A stretch of DNA of 64,000 bases. It comes from an uncultured Collinsella sp. Its GTDB lineage: Bacteria; Actinomycetota; Coriobacteriia; Coriobacteriales; Coriobacteriaceae. The notes under the pieces were generated by a model. It did not search any database. It had not been told where the DNA came from and worked only from the letters and a program-made list of their open reading frames with translations. Made by a program: the position numbers and the translations under genes. Position 1 is the stretch's first letter, and each line of letters starts with the position of its first letter. The stretch is taken from contig CAKUFW010000002.1 of assembly GCA_934650975.1 (NCBI GenBank), forward strand, positions 1 to 64,000, read 5' to 3'. Shown here piece after piece: positions 42,356-52,075 of the stretch.

Positions 42356-43185
42356 GTAAGCACTCCTCCCCCGCGCTTACCATGCGCGATGCGCTCTACG
42401 AGGCCCCCGGCCCCAAGATGCGCGCCAAGATTCGTATCGGCACCGCCATCTCGCTCGTTGCTGTAGCCGCACTCGTCGTCCTCGTGCTACAGCGTTTTTA
42501 TGTGACCGGTCAGCTCTCGGTCCACTACTGGTACTTCTTTACGCACCTCACCACCTGGAAGTTCTTACTCGCAGGCTTTGAGGGCACCGTTAAGGTCGCG
42601 CTCACCGCCGGCGCCATCGCACTGGTTCTGGGCCTCGCCCTCATGCTCGGCCGCACGAGCGATATCAAGCCGCTGCAGCTGGTCTGCCGTGTGCTCACCG
42701 ACTTCTTCCGCGGCGTGCCAAGCCTGCTGTTCATCTATTTCTTCTTTTTGGTGCTGCCCCAGTACAAGATCTCGCTGCCGTCGTTTTGGATGCTCACACT
42801 GCCCGTCGCACTCGCCGCAGCCGGTGTGCTGGCCGAGATCTTCCGCGCCGGCGTCAATGCCGTGCCGCGCGGTCAGGTCGAGGCGGCTCAGGCGCTCGGC
42901 CTCTCCAAGGCTAAAATCACCTTTAAAATCGTGCTGCCCCAGGCGATTCGGTTTATCATCCCATCGTTGATTTCGCAGCTTGTGGTCGTGGTTAAGGACA
43001 CCACCGTCGCCTATGTGGTGAGCTACCCCGACCTGATGCAGAACGCCCGCGTGCTTATCACCAACTACGATGCGCTTGTATCGGTCTACCTGGTGATTGC
43101 GGTCATCTACATCCTCATCAACGTCGCCATCAACAAGGCCGCCATCTACGTTTCGCACAAGACCGGCGCAACCATCATTCGCTAA
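42352..43185 (+). CDS. Amino acid ABC transporter permease 2
   Basis: Second channel subunit, 277 residues. A ~40-residue N-terminal extension (MSKHSSPALTMRDALYEAPG) precedes about five membrane segments. The EAA loop is VEAAQALGLSKAKITFKIVLPQAIRF. The start overlaps the stop of permease 1 by four bases. The ATPase gene follows after 36 bp. The arrangement binding protein, two permeases, ATPase matches the GluB-GluC-GluD-GluA type of Actinobacteria except that the ATPase is last. Confidence 0.93.
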   Translation: MSKHSSPALTMRDALYEAPGPKMRAKIRIGTAISLVAVAALVVLVLQRFYVTGQLSVHYWYFFTHLTTWKFLLAGFEGTVKVALTAGAIALVLGLALMLGRTSDIKPLQLVCRVLTDFFRGVPSLLFIYFFFLVLPQYKISLPSFWMLTLPVALAAAGVLAEIFRAGVNAVPRGQVEAAQALGLSKAKITFKIVLPQAIRFIIPSLISQLVVVVKDTTVAYVVSYPDLMQNARVLITNYDALVSVYLVIAVIYILINVAINKAAIYVSHKTGATIIR

Positions 43186-43221
43186 GTACCCACGTTTTTA
43201 AGGCATAAGGAGCCGAGCATC

Positions 43222-43986
<765 letters not shown>

Positions 43987-44038
43987 CCCAGTAACCACGC
44001 CCGCCTGCCATGTCAATCCGAATTCGAAAGCCACCCCT

Positions 44039-44848
44039 ATGATCGGAACCCGCACCTCATCCTCATACACCCCGCACGTCGACGTCGCCCCCGACGACCG
44101 CCCGCTGATCCTCGTCGCGCCGCGCTGGGAAGAAGCGAAGCCGTTTTTGAGCGAGACGCTTTCCCCCAACGAGGAGATCGCCAGCGTCTTTGTCGACGCC
44201 ATCCTTGCCGCCGGCGGACTGCCGCTGCAGATGTCCATCACCGAGGACATCGAGGTCATCCGCCATTATGTCGACATCGCCGACGGCGTCGCCATCCCTG
44301 GCGGCCCCGACGTCAACCCCAAGCGTTGGGGCGACGAGCGCCCCTACGACCCCACACTGTGCTGCGAGATCCGCGATCGTTTTGAGTTTAAGCTGGTCAA
44401 CGAGGTGCTCCGCGCCAAAAAGCCGCTCTTTACCACCTGCCGTGGCACACAGCTGTTAAACGTGGCCACCGGCGGCACCCTATGCATGGACGTACCCAGC
44501 TTGGGCGCGCGCGAGGGTCGCACGCAGTGGCGCCACACTCACGTGCTCAACGACCCCGTGCATCCCGTTGAGGTCGTGCCCGGCTCGCTGCTGGAGCGCG
44601 CGCTCGGCGGGCACAGGCTCATCCAGACCAACTCGGCGCACCACTGCTGTGTCGATCGTCTCGGCAAGCATACGCGCCTGGTCGCCCAGGCAACCGACGG
44701 CGTGCCCGAGTGCATCGAGGTCGAGGGCCAGCCCTTCTGCCTGGGTGTGCAATGGCACCCCGAGTACACCTGGCAGACGCTCGAGACCGACTTTAACCTG
44801 TGGAAGTCGTTTGTCGAGGCAGCGGCCGAGGTTAAGCGAGCCCGCTAG
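44039..44848 (+). CDS. Gamma-glutamyl-gamma-aminobutyrate hydrolase family (PuuD-like) amidotransferase
   Basis: Class I glutamine amidotransferase-fold hydrolase, expected to release glutamate from gamma-glutamyl compounds. The catalytic triad is visible: nucleophile Cys134 in FTTCRGTQLLNVATGG, His240 and Glu242 in VQWHPEY. Length is 269 residues. Its position just behind an amino acid importer suggests use of imported gamma-glutamyl compounds or glutamine (inference). The binding site (GAAAG) is weak; the ATG at 44039 is the only start that leaves the domain intact. A GC-rich terminator follows. Confidence 0.88.
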   Translation: MIGTRTSSSYTPHVDVAPDDRPLILVAPRWEEAKPFLSETLSPNEEIASVFVDAILAAGGLPLQMSITEDIEVIRHYVDIADGVAIPGGPDVNPKRWGDERPYDPTLCCEIRDRFEFKLVNEVLRAKKPLFTTCRGTQLLNVATGGTLCMDVPSLGAREGRTQWRHTHVLNDPVHPVEVVPGSLLERALGGHRLIQTNSAHHCCVDRLGKHTRLVAQATDGVPECIEVEGQPFCLGVQWHPEYTWQTLETDFNLWKSFVEAAAEVKRAR

Positions 44849-44881
44849 CTCGTGAACCACTCAGGTTAAAGCCTCCTAAGC

Positions 44882-44918
44882 CAGGGGGGCGAACACCAGC
44901 CACGGTGCCCGCCCCCCT
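44882..44918. terminator. GC-rich terminator between convergent genes
   Basis: CAGGGGGGC-GAACACC / GGTGCCC-GCCCCCCTG followed by TATTTGG. It ends the amino acid operon and probably also faces the convergent ABC cassette. Confidence 0.8.
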
Positions 44919-44957
44919 GTATTTGGTATGCTCGGTATGATCATCCCTCGCAAAAAG

Positions 44958-45776
44958 TCAAAGAAATCTCGACCGCAATCGGTCGACGGTAAAGCAGATG
45001 GCTAAAACGCTCGCTACGTTTATTAGACAGTCAATTAAAATCGAAACGCATTGGCCATTCCCCAACGGGGTCACACCGCAAGTCCACATGAGCATCGAGG
45101 ACGGAAGCGGAAGCATGGAATCGGCTCCGAGCTGTATGTAGATCGCTACGACGTTGACAAGCAACAACATGCCAATGGGACCGAAGCCAGACCCAAAATA
45201 AGAAACAACGATCACGCTAGAGACCGTGTATGCCAAGCAGACGAAACTGGTCAGAAGAAGTCGATAGCAAAATATATCTAAGTTGAAATACTGTTGTGCA
45301 TCCAGAACGATTGCGCAGTTAAGACGGTACAAAACGACGCTCGACAGGACAAAGGCGCCCAAAAGGGCGAAAGAAGACAGCATCGCTCGCGCAACGATAG
45401 CGCACACACGCTTCCCTCCCCGAGCCTCCGACAACCCCCACGGTTCCTCAACAAAGCCCGAACTGACAAAGCACGGAACAATGCAAGCCGCGATGAACGG
45501 AAAGAACAATGCGTGAGCCAACGGGGCCACGTTGAACAGCAGACCGCGAAAAACCTCTGCATTACCAAATAGAAGGACATCCTCTGCCGATAGCCGAAGC
45601 GTCGGGTCTGGGAAAAAGCCCAAGAAACTGTTCTCACGGAGGCTACAGAACCACATCGGGAAAGAATTAAGCTGCAATACCACCATGCACGCATAAATTG
45701 CCAGGATTAAGGCGTATGCTCTTTTGCTCACATGCTTCAATTCTGAATGGAGGAACCTTTTAATCTGACGAGCCAT
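44958..45776 (-). CDS. ABC-2-type membrane subunit 2 of an export cassette
   Basis: A 272-residue polytopic protein with about six membrane segments and a long outer loop (residues ~40-90). It matches the lantibiotic-immunity-type ABC-2 permease layout, but I see no specific signature. It overlaps the end of the preceding permease gene by 17 bp. The start MARQIKRF at 45776 has GGAGG 8 bases upstream. Base composition is visibly more AT-rich than the neighbouring amino acid operon, a sign of possible transfer. It forms one transporter with the two upstream genes. Confidence 0.72.
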   Translation of the reverse strand: MARQIKRFLHSELKHVSKRAYALILAIYACMVVLQLNSFPMWFCSLRENSFLGFFPDPTLRLSAEDVLLFGNAEVFRGLLFNVAPLAHALFFPFIAACIVPCFVSSGFVEEPWGLSEARGGKRVCAIVARAMLSSFALLGAFVLSSVVLYRLNCAIVLDAQQYFNLDIFCYRLLLTSFVCLAYTVSSVIVVSYFGSGFGPIGMLLLVNVVAIYIQLGADSMLPLPSSMLMWTCGVTPLGNGQCVSILIDCLINVASVLAICFTVDRLRSRFL

Positions 45777-46584
45777 TGAGCACACCTCCGACACGACAGG
45801 TCACGAGAGCGTAAATCAATACCGATAGACAGCCAGCTGCCACGCCATACCCCAGAAGCGTCAGCTGCCCCATATCGCTATACCCAAGGGCACATCCGAC
45901 TCCAAGGTACGGCCCCGGAAGGAGGAAGATCCATCGCAAAGATGGTATAGGCGCCTGAAGGAAGGCTCCGTAGAGCGTCAAGCTCATGACAAATCCTATT
46001 ATTACCGCAGCCCCGCTAAATACGGCGCTGCTTGTAATCCGATAGATGGTCACCGTCTCCAACGCAACCGATATCACCAATACGGCGTTGATTAACATCG
46101 CGGGCAAAAATGCAGCCAGCATGTCGTGCGTGCAGTTTTGTCCCCCACGCATTATGGCTATTGCAAACAGAAGAAGGCAAAGTGCGCTATATGCTGCGCC
46201 GACTATTAAAGCAGACGAAAGCACGTGTGCCAGAGCCCCATTAAAGCGGGCGAGACCTCTTGCCGAAGAAATTCGGTATCCCTCTTTATAGCCATGCTCC
46301 TGTAAAAGCACCAGACAAACGATGAGTGGGACGAACAGGGAGGTACCGGCGAAAGCACTGCGTGCAAGGGTCTCATCAGGCGCAGAAGGATCGATTACAT
46401 TCCAGAAGAAACCAATATCCTCCCCATAAACGCCATTGCCAAAGACTAACAACGTTGCTCCCTTTTTTAGGAAGACACCGAAGAGAAGACCGAACGCCAA
46501 CATAAACGCAAGACCAAACTGTGCCGGGAACATCCTGTGTAGACGCATCAAATCTGCCTTTATGGAATGGATCGCCCGCTTCAT
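45760..46584 (-). CDS. ABC-2-type membrane subunit 1 of an export cassette
   Basis: A 274-residue polytopic protein. After a basic N-terminus come about six membrane segments separated by one large outer loop near residues 50-75 (GNGVYGEDIGFFWNVIDPS). It resembles ABC-2 permeases of bacitracin/lantibiotic self-protection transporters. Start at 46584 overlaps the ATPase stop by four bases, so translation is coupled. Substrate unknown; no bacteriocin gene is visible nearby. Confidence 0.75.
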   Translation of the reverse strand: MKRAIHSIKADLMRLHRMFPAQFGLAFMLAFGLLFGVFLKKGATLLVFGNGVYGEDIGFFWNVIDPSAPDETLARSAFAGTSLFVPLIVCLVLLQEHGYKEGYRISSARGLARFNGALAHVLSSALIVGAAYSALCLLLFAIAIMRGGQNCTHDMLAAFLPAMLINAVLVISVALETVTIYRITSSAVFSGAAVIIGFVMSLTLYGAFLQAPIPSLRWIFLLPGPYLGVGCALGYSDMGQLTLLGYGVAAGCLSVLIYALVTCRVGGVLNGSSD

Positions 46585-47306
46585 AGCGAGACCTCCTGCA
46601 TCAAGCGCCTGTAATATTCTTTTAGGGACGACGCTTCATTCCTTATGACATCCATCGATTCTTTTTTCAGCAGTTCCCCGTCATGAATAAACAGGCAGCT
46701 TGTTGCAACCGACGCCAACTCATCCAAATCATGGCTAGAGATGAGCATGGTCTTGCCCTGGTCTCGATTCAATTGGCCGATAAGGGCCCATATGCTCTCG
46801 ATGCCCAGCGGGTCCAACCCATTTGCCGGCTCATCAAAAATAAGCAAGTCAGTGTCACCCAACAAAGCCGTAGCTATATCCAGCCGCCGTTTCATTCCCA
46901 GAGAAAAACTGCTCACGCTCTTTTTCTCTTCGATGTCCAGTCCAACCAGACTCAAAACGCGAGGAACCTCACGGCTCTCATCAAGCCCCCATTCCGCACA
47001 TCGGATTTGAAGATTCTCAGCCGCACTGAGGGACTGGTATGCTCCGCTGGAATCTGGCACGTAGCCGACACGCGCCCGCATCAGGCTGAGCTCCCTTTTT
47101 GACTTGCCTCCAAAGAGTTCCACGCTCCCCGACGATGGCTCGCAGAGGCCCAATACGATTTTAATGAGCGTGCTTTTGCCCGCTCCGTTTGCACCAACAA
47201 GGGCGCAAAGCTCAGACCGATGCACCTCGAAGGAAACGTCATGCAAAACGCGCCGTTTCCCATAGCGCTTTGACACCTTTGATAGCTTTACCGCTGATGC
47301 ACTCAT
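46581..47306 (-). CDS. ABC transporter ATPase of the export cassette
   Basis: The 241-residue ATPase has Walker A GANGAGKSTLIKIVLG, the signature SSFSLGMKRRLDIATALLG, Walker B LLIFDEPANGLDPLG and the switch His SSHDLDEL. The signature motif in the form SLGMKRRL is typical of BcrA-like ATPases in antimicrobial-peptide resistance and of related ABC-2 exporters. GGGGG precedes the ATG. It leads the three-gene unit. A TTGACA box in the minus strand at 47368-47373 may serve as the promoter's -35. Confidence 0.9.
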   Translation of the reverse strand: MSASAVKLSKVSKRYGKRRVLHDVSFEVHRSELCALVGANGAGKSTLIKIVLGLCEPSSGSVELFGGKSKRELSLMRARVGYVPDSSGAYQSLSAAENLQIRCAEWGLDESREVPRVLSLVGLDIEEKKSVSSFSLGMKRRLDIATALLGDTDLLIFDEPANGLDPLGIESIWALIGQLNRDQGKTMLISSHDLDELASVATSCLFIHDGELLKKESMDVIRNEASSLKEYYRRLMQEVSL

Positions 47307-47367
47307 ATCGTTCCCCCTTTCTCTTATCGTATTTACTTTCTGTTATTGTTTGTCGATAACTTATATT

Positions 47368-47373
47368 TGTCAA
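47368..47373 (-). promoter_or_regulatory. Candidate -35 box of the ABC export cassette
   Basis: Consensus TTGACA on the minus strand, 62 bp before the ATPase start. The -10 is not clear (AACAAT at 17 bp spacing). Confidence 0.35.
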
Positions 47374-47390
47374 GACAATCTCAAAAGATA

Positions 47391-47413
47391 GAGCCCGTGT
47401 TGGACACGGGCTC
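47391..47413 (-). terminator. Terminator of the XRE regulator gene
   Basis: GAGCCCGTGT-CCA-ACACGGGCTC followed on the minus strand by TATCTTTT. It separates the DUF2975-XRE pair from the ABC cassette. Confidence 0.85.
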
Positions 47414-47451
47414 CATCGCTCTGATACTTCGTTTTAGTTGTTTGCTTTATG

Positions 47452-47781
47452 CTACTCGTCGCTCAAATCGACAGCAAAGACTGATGTCGGAAGCGACACC
47501 TCGTTGCCTCCGCCATCCCGCAGTTGCTTTACGACATTTTTTGCGCGCTCGACAATAAGCTCCTCAAGCTCTTTCTCACTCACACGCTGAATAATATCTC
47601 CCGGTTGACAATCAAGTTCATCACAGATATCGAGAAGCGTCTTAAGGCGAATTGCTTTTATCTTTCCGTTTCTTAGCTTTGAAATATTAGCCGGGGTATG
47701 CCCCGTGGCCCGGATCAGATCGGCACTGGTCTTTCCGGTCTTAAGCAGCTGCGTCTCAAGCTCGATGATGAGATAGCTCAT
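47452..47781 (-). CDS. XRE-family small regulator
   Basis: A 109-residue protein; the helix-turn-helix covers residues ~10-65 (SADLIRATGHTPANISKLRN, then GKIKAIRLKTLLDICDELDCQPGDII), as in YozG-type Cro/C1 regulators. The C-terminal ~40 residues are charged. AGGAGG lies directly before the ATG. It starts 8 bp after the DUF2975 gene, a common pair in which the regulator controls both genes. A terminator follows. Confidence 0.88.
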   Translation of the reverse strand: MSYLIIELETQLLKTGKTSADLIRATGHTPANISKLRNGKIKAIRLKTLLDICDELDCQPGDIIQRVSEKELEELIVERAKNVVKQLRDGGGNEVSLPTSVFAVDLSDE

Positions 47782-47789
47782 GTTTCCTC

Positions 47790-48350
47790 CTACACAAGCT
47801 CGTCAGACTGCTCTTGGAGCAGCGAGGCATAACTCCAGATCGCCGAGATAAACAAACAGACAACCGCACCGATAAACGACCCCACATCAAAGGTAGCGCC
47901 TTGGCAAATCTCAATAACGAAGGAATGAGGCACGATGTAAAGCTCCAGTCCGCCAATGGTGAGACTGACCGATCCATAGGCACCAACAAGCGAAACCACG
48001 GCGTTAACAGCAAAGGCAAGTGCAAGAACACGGATAAGCCGCACATGCGCCTTGGTAAAGGGCGAGACGCCCCGAGAGATGTTACGGCTGATTCCGCACA
48101 AAACGACAAGCGAAACACCCGCGACAAGCGCCATGCACAGTCCGCTTGGGATAACGATGCGCCCGCCGTCGAAAAGCGTCACGACACCGAAAGAATCGAC
48201 GGAAGCAACGTTTGCAATCGCATACCAGATCACGTAAACAACCAACGCGGCAAAAGCGACGAGCATTCCAGCGAAAACGACCATCATGCAAAAACCAAGC
48301 TTCCTGATATTTTCACGCGCCTTGGCCATACGCTGAACGCTGTTGGACAT
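47790..48350 (-). CDS. DUF2975 membrane protein
   Basis: A 186-residue protein with four membrane segments (residues ~20-45, 70-95, 110-135, 155-180). The short motif ISRGVSPFTKAHVRLIRVLA after the second segment is the DUF2975 hallmark. Role unknown; the partner XRE gene follows at once. I start at 48350 with GAGG upstream; the open frame extends 33 codons upstream without support. Composition is slightly AT-rich, like the ABC cassette. Confidence 0.82.
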   Translation of the reverse strand: MSNSVQRMAKARENIRKLGFCMMVVFAGMLVAFAALVVYVIWYAIANVASVDSFGVVTLFDGGRIVIPSGLCMALVAGVSLVVLCGISRNISRGVSPFTKAHVRLIRVLALAFAVNAVVSLVGAYGSVSLTIGGLELYIVPHSFVIEICQGATFDVGSFIGAVVCLFISAIWSYASLLQEQSDELV

Positions 48351-48492
48351 ATACTCACCCTCATCGAATCTATCGTTATCGGAATAGTTTATCGAACAAC
48401 GATATGGATTGCATGCGGAAAGCCCCGCCAGTGCGCATAGCCCACTCACTAATCAGAAGGGGTGAGAGTGGATTTTTGGACACGTATCGAAC

Positions 48493-48556
48493 GAGAGTGG
48501 ATAATCTCCCACTTTGAGGCCGCCACCGGGCCTAAAACGGGCGATTATCCACTCTC
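48493..48556. repeat. Inverted repeat upstream of the DUF2975 gene
   Basis: GAGAGTGGATAATC (48493-48506) and GATTATCCACTCTC (48543-48556), perfect 14-bp arms with a 36-base loop. A partial direct copy, GAGAGTGGATTTTTGG, lies at about 48466. It stands 24 bp after the HPt gene stop. No gene fits in the 230-bp gap. Confidence 0.75.
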
Positions 48557-48580
48557 ATAGTCATCAAGGCTCGCAAGCTC

Positions 48581-48937
48581 TTATTCAGCCGCCTCGCGTA
48601 GAGCCGACATCGTAGCCGCATACTGCTGTCGCAGCGCATGCATCCCATCACGGGCACCATCGACGGCATCGGCGTTGCGCAGCGCCTCGGTCACCACGAC
48701 CGCCGGCTCGTACAGGTTGTCGAATCCCAGGTTCTGGCTCACGCCCTTAAGCGTGTGCACAGCCATAAACGCGCTTTCCGCGTCGCCTGCCGCCATAGCG
48801 GCCTCCAGCTTGTCCATGCTCTCATCATCCAAGAACTTAAGGGCAAAGCGGGCGAGCATCTCCTCGCCCATCAGTCGAACGCAAGCGCCATCATAATTGG
48901 CGCCAATCTTCTCATACGCTTCACGCATGGAAATCAT
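48581..48937 (-). CDS. HPt phosphotransfer protein
   Basis: A stand-alone histidine phosphotransfer domain of 118 residues. The phosphorylatable His61 sits in AVHTLKGVSQNLGF, the classical HPt signature, in the middle of a four-helix bundle. It lies 23 bp downstream of the REC/HD-GYP gene and is probably co-transcribed, so it may pass phosphate to that receiver domain. The histidine kinase is not in this window. AGGAG stands 9 bases before the ATG at 48937; a start at 48928 is less likely. Confidence 0.88.
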   Translation of the reverse strand: MISMREAYEKIGANYDGACVRLMGEEMLARFALKFLDDESMDKLEAAMAAGDAESAFMAVHTLKGVSQNLGFDNLYEPAVVVTEALRNADAVDGARDGMHALRQQYAATMSALREAAE

Positions 48938-48960
48938 GGATGAAAACTCCTTTGGTCAAA

Positions 48961-50841
48961 CTAAATCGTGGGAAACGCAACGACGTCGGCAGGGCGTGCC
49001 AACGTTTCGGCAATACGGTCTTGCACCTCGAGCAAACAGTCAAGCAGCAGCGGATTAAAGGTGCCGCACTTGCCATCCAGAATCATCTGGATTGCCTCCT
49101 GGTGCGGAATGGCATCCTTGTACACGCGCACGCTCGTGAGCGCATCGTACACGTCTGCCACCGATACCACCTGTGCGGCGATGGGGATATCGTCGCCCTT
49201 AAGGCCGTCGGGATAGCCCTTGCCGTCCCAGCGCTCGTGGTGCCAGCGCGCGATCTGGTACGCGTAGTCCAGTAGCGCGTTGCCAGCGTGATGACGGCCC
49301 AGCTCGCGCAGCATATCGGCACCGATGGTGGTGTGCGTCTTCATAATCTCGAACTCCTCGGGCGTCAGACGTCCGGGCTTGTTGAGAATCGCGTCGTCAA
49401 TCGACATCTTGCCGATATCGTGCAGCGCCGAAGCCAGTGCAATCGTGGAGCGCGCCTCGTTATCGAGCGAGAACTTGTCACTGCGCTGGACCAGGCAGCC
49501 CAGCAGCAGCTCGGTCAGCTTCTCGATGTTCGTGACGTGCCTGCCGCTCTCGCCGTTACGGAGCTCCATGACACCCGCCATGATATCGATAAGCATGCGG
49601 CTGTTCTTAACGCGCTCGTTGTACTGTTGAGCCAGCAGATTTGTCAGGCGACGCTGCTTGGCGTACAGACGAATGGTGTTGCTTACACGGCGGCGCACGA
49701 CACGCGCGGCGAACGGACGGCTGATATAGTCCGAGGCGCCCAGCTCGTAGGCACGCAGCACCACGTCATCGGAGTCTTCACTCGAAATCATAATGACGGG
49801 CAGGTTATCCATGGCAGACCGGCGTGACAGATCGGACAGCACCTCAAAGCCGTTCATGCCCGGCATGACGATGTCGAGCAGCACGAGCGACAGCTCATCG
49901 CCGTAGCGGTCGACCATGTCGAGCGCCATGCGGCCGTTGTCAGCCTCCAGAATGCGATACTCATCCTTGAGCATCTCGTTGAGGATGACGCGGTTCATCT
50001 CGGAGTCATCAACGATAAGAATCGAGGGCTTTTTGCTTTGGAAGGTCTCGATTGCGTCGTTGTCAGTCACGACCGTACCGGGCTTTGCCTTGGCATGGCT
50101 CAACAATTGGACCGCGCGGCTAACGCCCTCATCGACCGTCTCGCCATTGATGCGAACACCGCCCACGCATGCCGTAAGGCTGACATGCTCATGGCCGGGG
50201 ACAATCGTGGCATGAACGACATCGGATACATGGCGCAGGCGACGGGCGAAGTCATCGGAGGGGACATTGGGCATGACGACCACAAACTTGTCGCAGCCAT
50301 AGCGGACAAGCTCATCAGTCGAACGAATACCGCTGCGTATCGCCGCCGCCACGGCGCCGAGCGCCAGGTCGCCGGCATGACGACCGCAGGTATCGTTGAA
50401 GACCCTAAAATCATCGAGGTCGATCATCGCAACGCCGGCGTTCATGCGGGCGCTGCGAAGCTTCTCCTCGTAGTATCGGCGATTGCGCGCGCTCGTCAGC
50501 ACATCGGTGTAGACAAGGTCCTCTTCTGCGGCCTCTTGTTCGTTGATCGGGCGCGCCATCAGCAGAACGTGAGGCTCGCCTTCGACCGTCATAGAGCGCA
50601 CGCGAGCACGGTATTCGATACCGTCGTTAAGCAGCTGCTCCGATATCTCATCGGAAGTTGCCAAGGCCTCGAGACTCGACTGGCGCAGACAAGGGCACCG
50701 ATCGCCGGCGAACAGACAGTTACGCTCGTTCTTGACCTGTTCGGCAGATAGCAGACGTACCACGGGGTAGATCTTCGCGGCACGGGCAACCTCGGCGGCA
50801 GCTTCCTCGTCGCTTAGATTGGCCTCGTGATTATTGAGCAT
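48961..50841 (-). CDS. GGDEF-like/REC/HD-GYP signalling protein
   Basis: A 626-residue cytosolic protein. Residues ~1-105 are an unassigned N-terminal part. About 110-262 is a degenerate GGDEF fold: its active site reads GCDKF (182-186), so diguanylate cyclase activity is doubtful. About 272-390 is a receiver with phosphoacceptor Asp323 (LLDIVMPGMNG). About 405-615 is an HD-GYP domain with HD at 474-475 and HHERWDGKGYP at 534-544, all residues present. It therefore looks like a phosphorylation-controlled cyclic-di-GMP phosphodiesterase. The HPt gene follows. Confidence 0.9.
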   Translation of the reverse strand: MLNNHEANLSDEEAAAEVARAAKIYPVVRLLSAEQVKNERNCLFAGDRCPCLRQSSLEALATSDEISEQLLNDGIEYRARVRSMTVEGEPHVLLMARPINEQEAAEEDLVYTDVLTSARNRRYYEEKLRSARMNAGVAMIDLDDFRVFNDTCGRHAGDLALGAVAAAIRSGIRSTDELVRYGCDKFVVVMPNVPSDDFARRLRHVSDVVHATIVPGHEHVSLTACVGGVRINGETVDEGVSRAVQLLSHAKAKPGTVVTDNDAIETFQSKKPSILIVDDSEMNRVILNEMLKDEYRILEADNGRMALDMVDRYGDELSLVLLDIVMPGMNGFEVLSDLSRRSAMDNLPVIMISSEDSDDVVLRAYELGASDYISRPFAARVVRRRVSNTIRLYAKQRRLTNLLAQQYNERVKNSRMLIDIMAGVMELRNGESGRHVTNIEKLTELLLGCLVQRSDKFSLDNEARSTIALASALHDIGKMSIDDAILNKPGRLTPEEFEIMKTHTTIGADMLRELGRHHAGNALLDYAYQIARWHHERWDGKGYPDGLKGDDIPIAAQVVSVADVYDALTSVRVYKDAIPHQEAIQMILDGKCGTFNPLLLDCLLEVQDRIAETLARPADVVAFPTI

Positions 50842-51043
50842 ATGGGGCCCTTTCAGTCGTTGCGTTTGATAGCAGTTGGCATCAAATGGTACAAGGGTAG
50901 CATCTTGTCGATGCAGGTAAGCACGTGAATGCCGTTACATTTTCATGAGTTGGCGGACGGCATGTTTGGAGGTGCAGACGCGAGGTTTTGGGGGCGTTTG
51001 TTAACACCGCCGAAACGCTTGCGAGCGCCGCCCGCCAAGGCCA

Positions 51044-51850
51044 TTAAAAGCGCTCGGACCCCAAGATGCCGCGGACGGTCTGGGCCGCCGGCGCCGGGCG
51101 ATCGCGAAGACCGTTATGCGCTCCGGGAATCGTCACGAGTGGGCAGTTCAGAAGCTCTGCCGCCGTTCGCGTGCCCGCCTCGCGAGATGTGCCGATCGAA
51201 AGCTCGCCCAAAAGCACAGCGGCAACCGCCTTTGGTGCGCTGATGTCTTCCCATTCGGGTGCATAGGTCATGTTGAGCCCGTATTCGTTCGCCATGAAAC
51301 AACGGCCGTTGCGCAGGGCATGCTTGGCCTCCGCTTCAGTTGTCTTGGGGGCCTCAGGGTCTGGGTCGCCGATGGCGCCCAGAAAGGCCCTCAATGCCCT
51401 CGAGACCTTCCCCGCCGCAATCATATCGAGCAAAACCGGAGCTGCACCCAGACCGGCACCCTCACCCGTCACGGCGGGCTCATGCAGAATCGCTCGCGAG
51501 ACGACGGCCGGGTTTGTACGAAGAAGTTCCAGGGCCACCAGCGTTCCGGCGCTGTGCGCGAGCACGTTTGCCGCAGGGCCGACATACTCGATAACGGCCT
51601 GCAGGTCGGCAGCTTGGGTGGCGAGGTCATAGCGACCGTCCGCAGCATCGCTGCTCTCACCGCAGCCGCGGCGATCGTAGGTAATTACGCGGTAGTCATG
51701 GCTGAGCTCGCAAGCAATGCCGTCAAAGAAGATGCCGTCGACGCAGGCACCGTGCACGCATACCAGGGCAGGCGCATCGGACGGCACGTCCGGGCCGGCA
51801 TACTCGCGACAGGCAATCGTAGTGCCCGCATTCTCAACCGTAAAATCCAT
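51044..51850 (-). CDS. Alpha/beta hydrolase
   Basis: A 268-residue cytosolic esterase/lipase-like hydrolase. The oxyanion region VCVHGACVDGIFF, the nucleophile elbow AHSAGT and the late GAHNGL (catalytic histidine) are in the right order. RRGCGESS follows the oxyanion strand. Substrate unknown. GGGG precedes the ATG. The downstream 202 bp up to 50842 contain no gene that I can see. Confidence 0.85.
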   Translation of the reverse strand: MDFTVENAGTTIACREYAGPDVPSDAPALVCVHGACVDGIFFDGIACELSHDYRVITYDRRGCGESSDAADGRYDLATQAADLQAVIEYVGPAANVLAHSAGTLVALELLRTNPAVVSRAILHEPAVTGEGAGLGAAPVLLDMIAAGKVSRALRAFLGAIGDPDPEAPKTTEAEAKHALRNGRCFMANEYGLNMTYAPEWEDISAPKAVAAVLLGELSIGTSREAGTRTAAELLNCPLVTIPGAHNGLRDRPAPAAQTVRGILGSERF

Positions 51851-52075
51851 GTTGTATCCCCATCATCAATGCTCATCCAGACGCACGCCGGCAGCTCCGG
51901 ACAGATGCTCATCGTCTTGTGCTTTGTTAACAGATTAACTGTACCCGACTCGAAAGCTTTCATAGCACAGCATCAAGAGCAGAGTTAAAAATCGAAACCT
52001 GCAAAGCACAAGCCCGAACCATACGTTGGCGCCGATGCTATGCTAAGGCACAACTGTCTTGAGGAGCATATGCCT

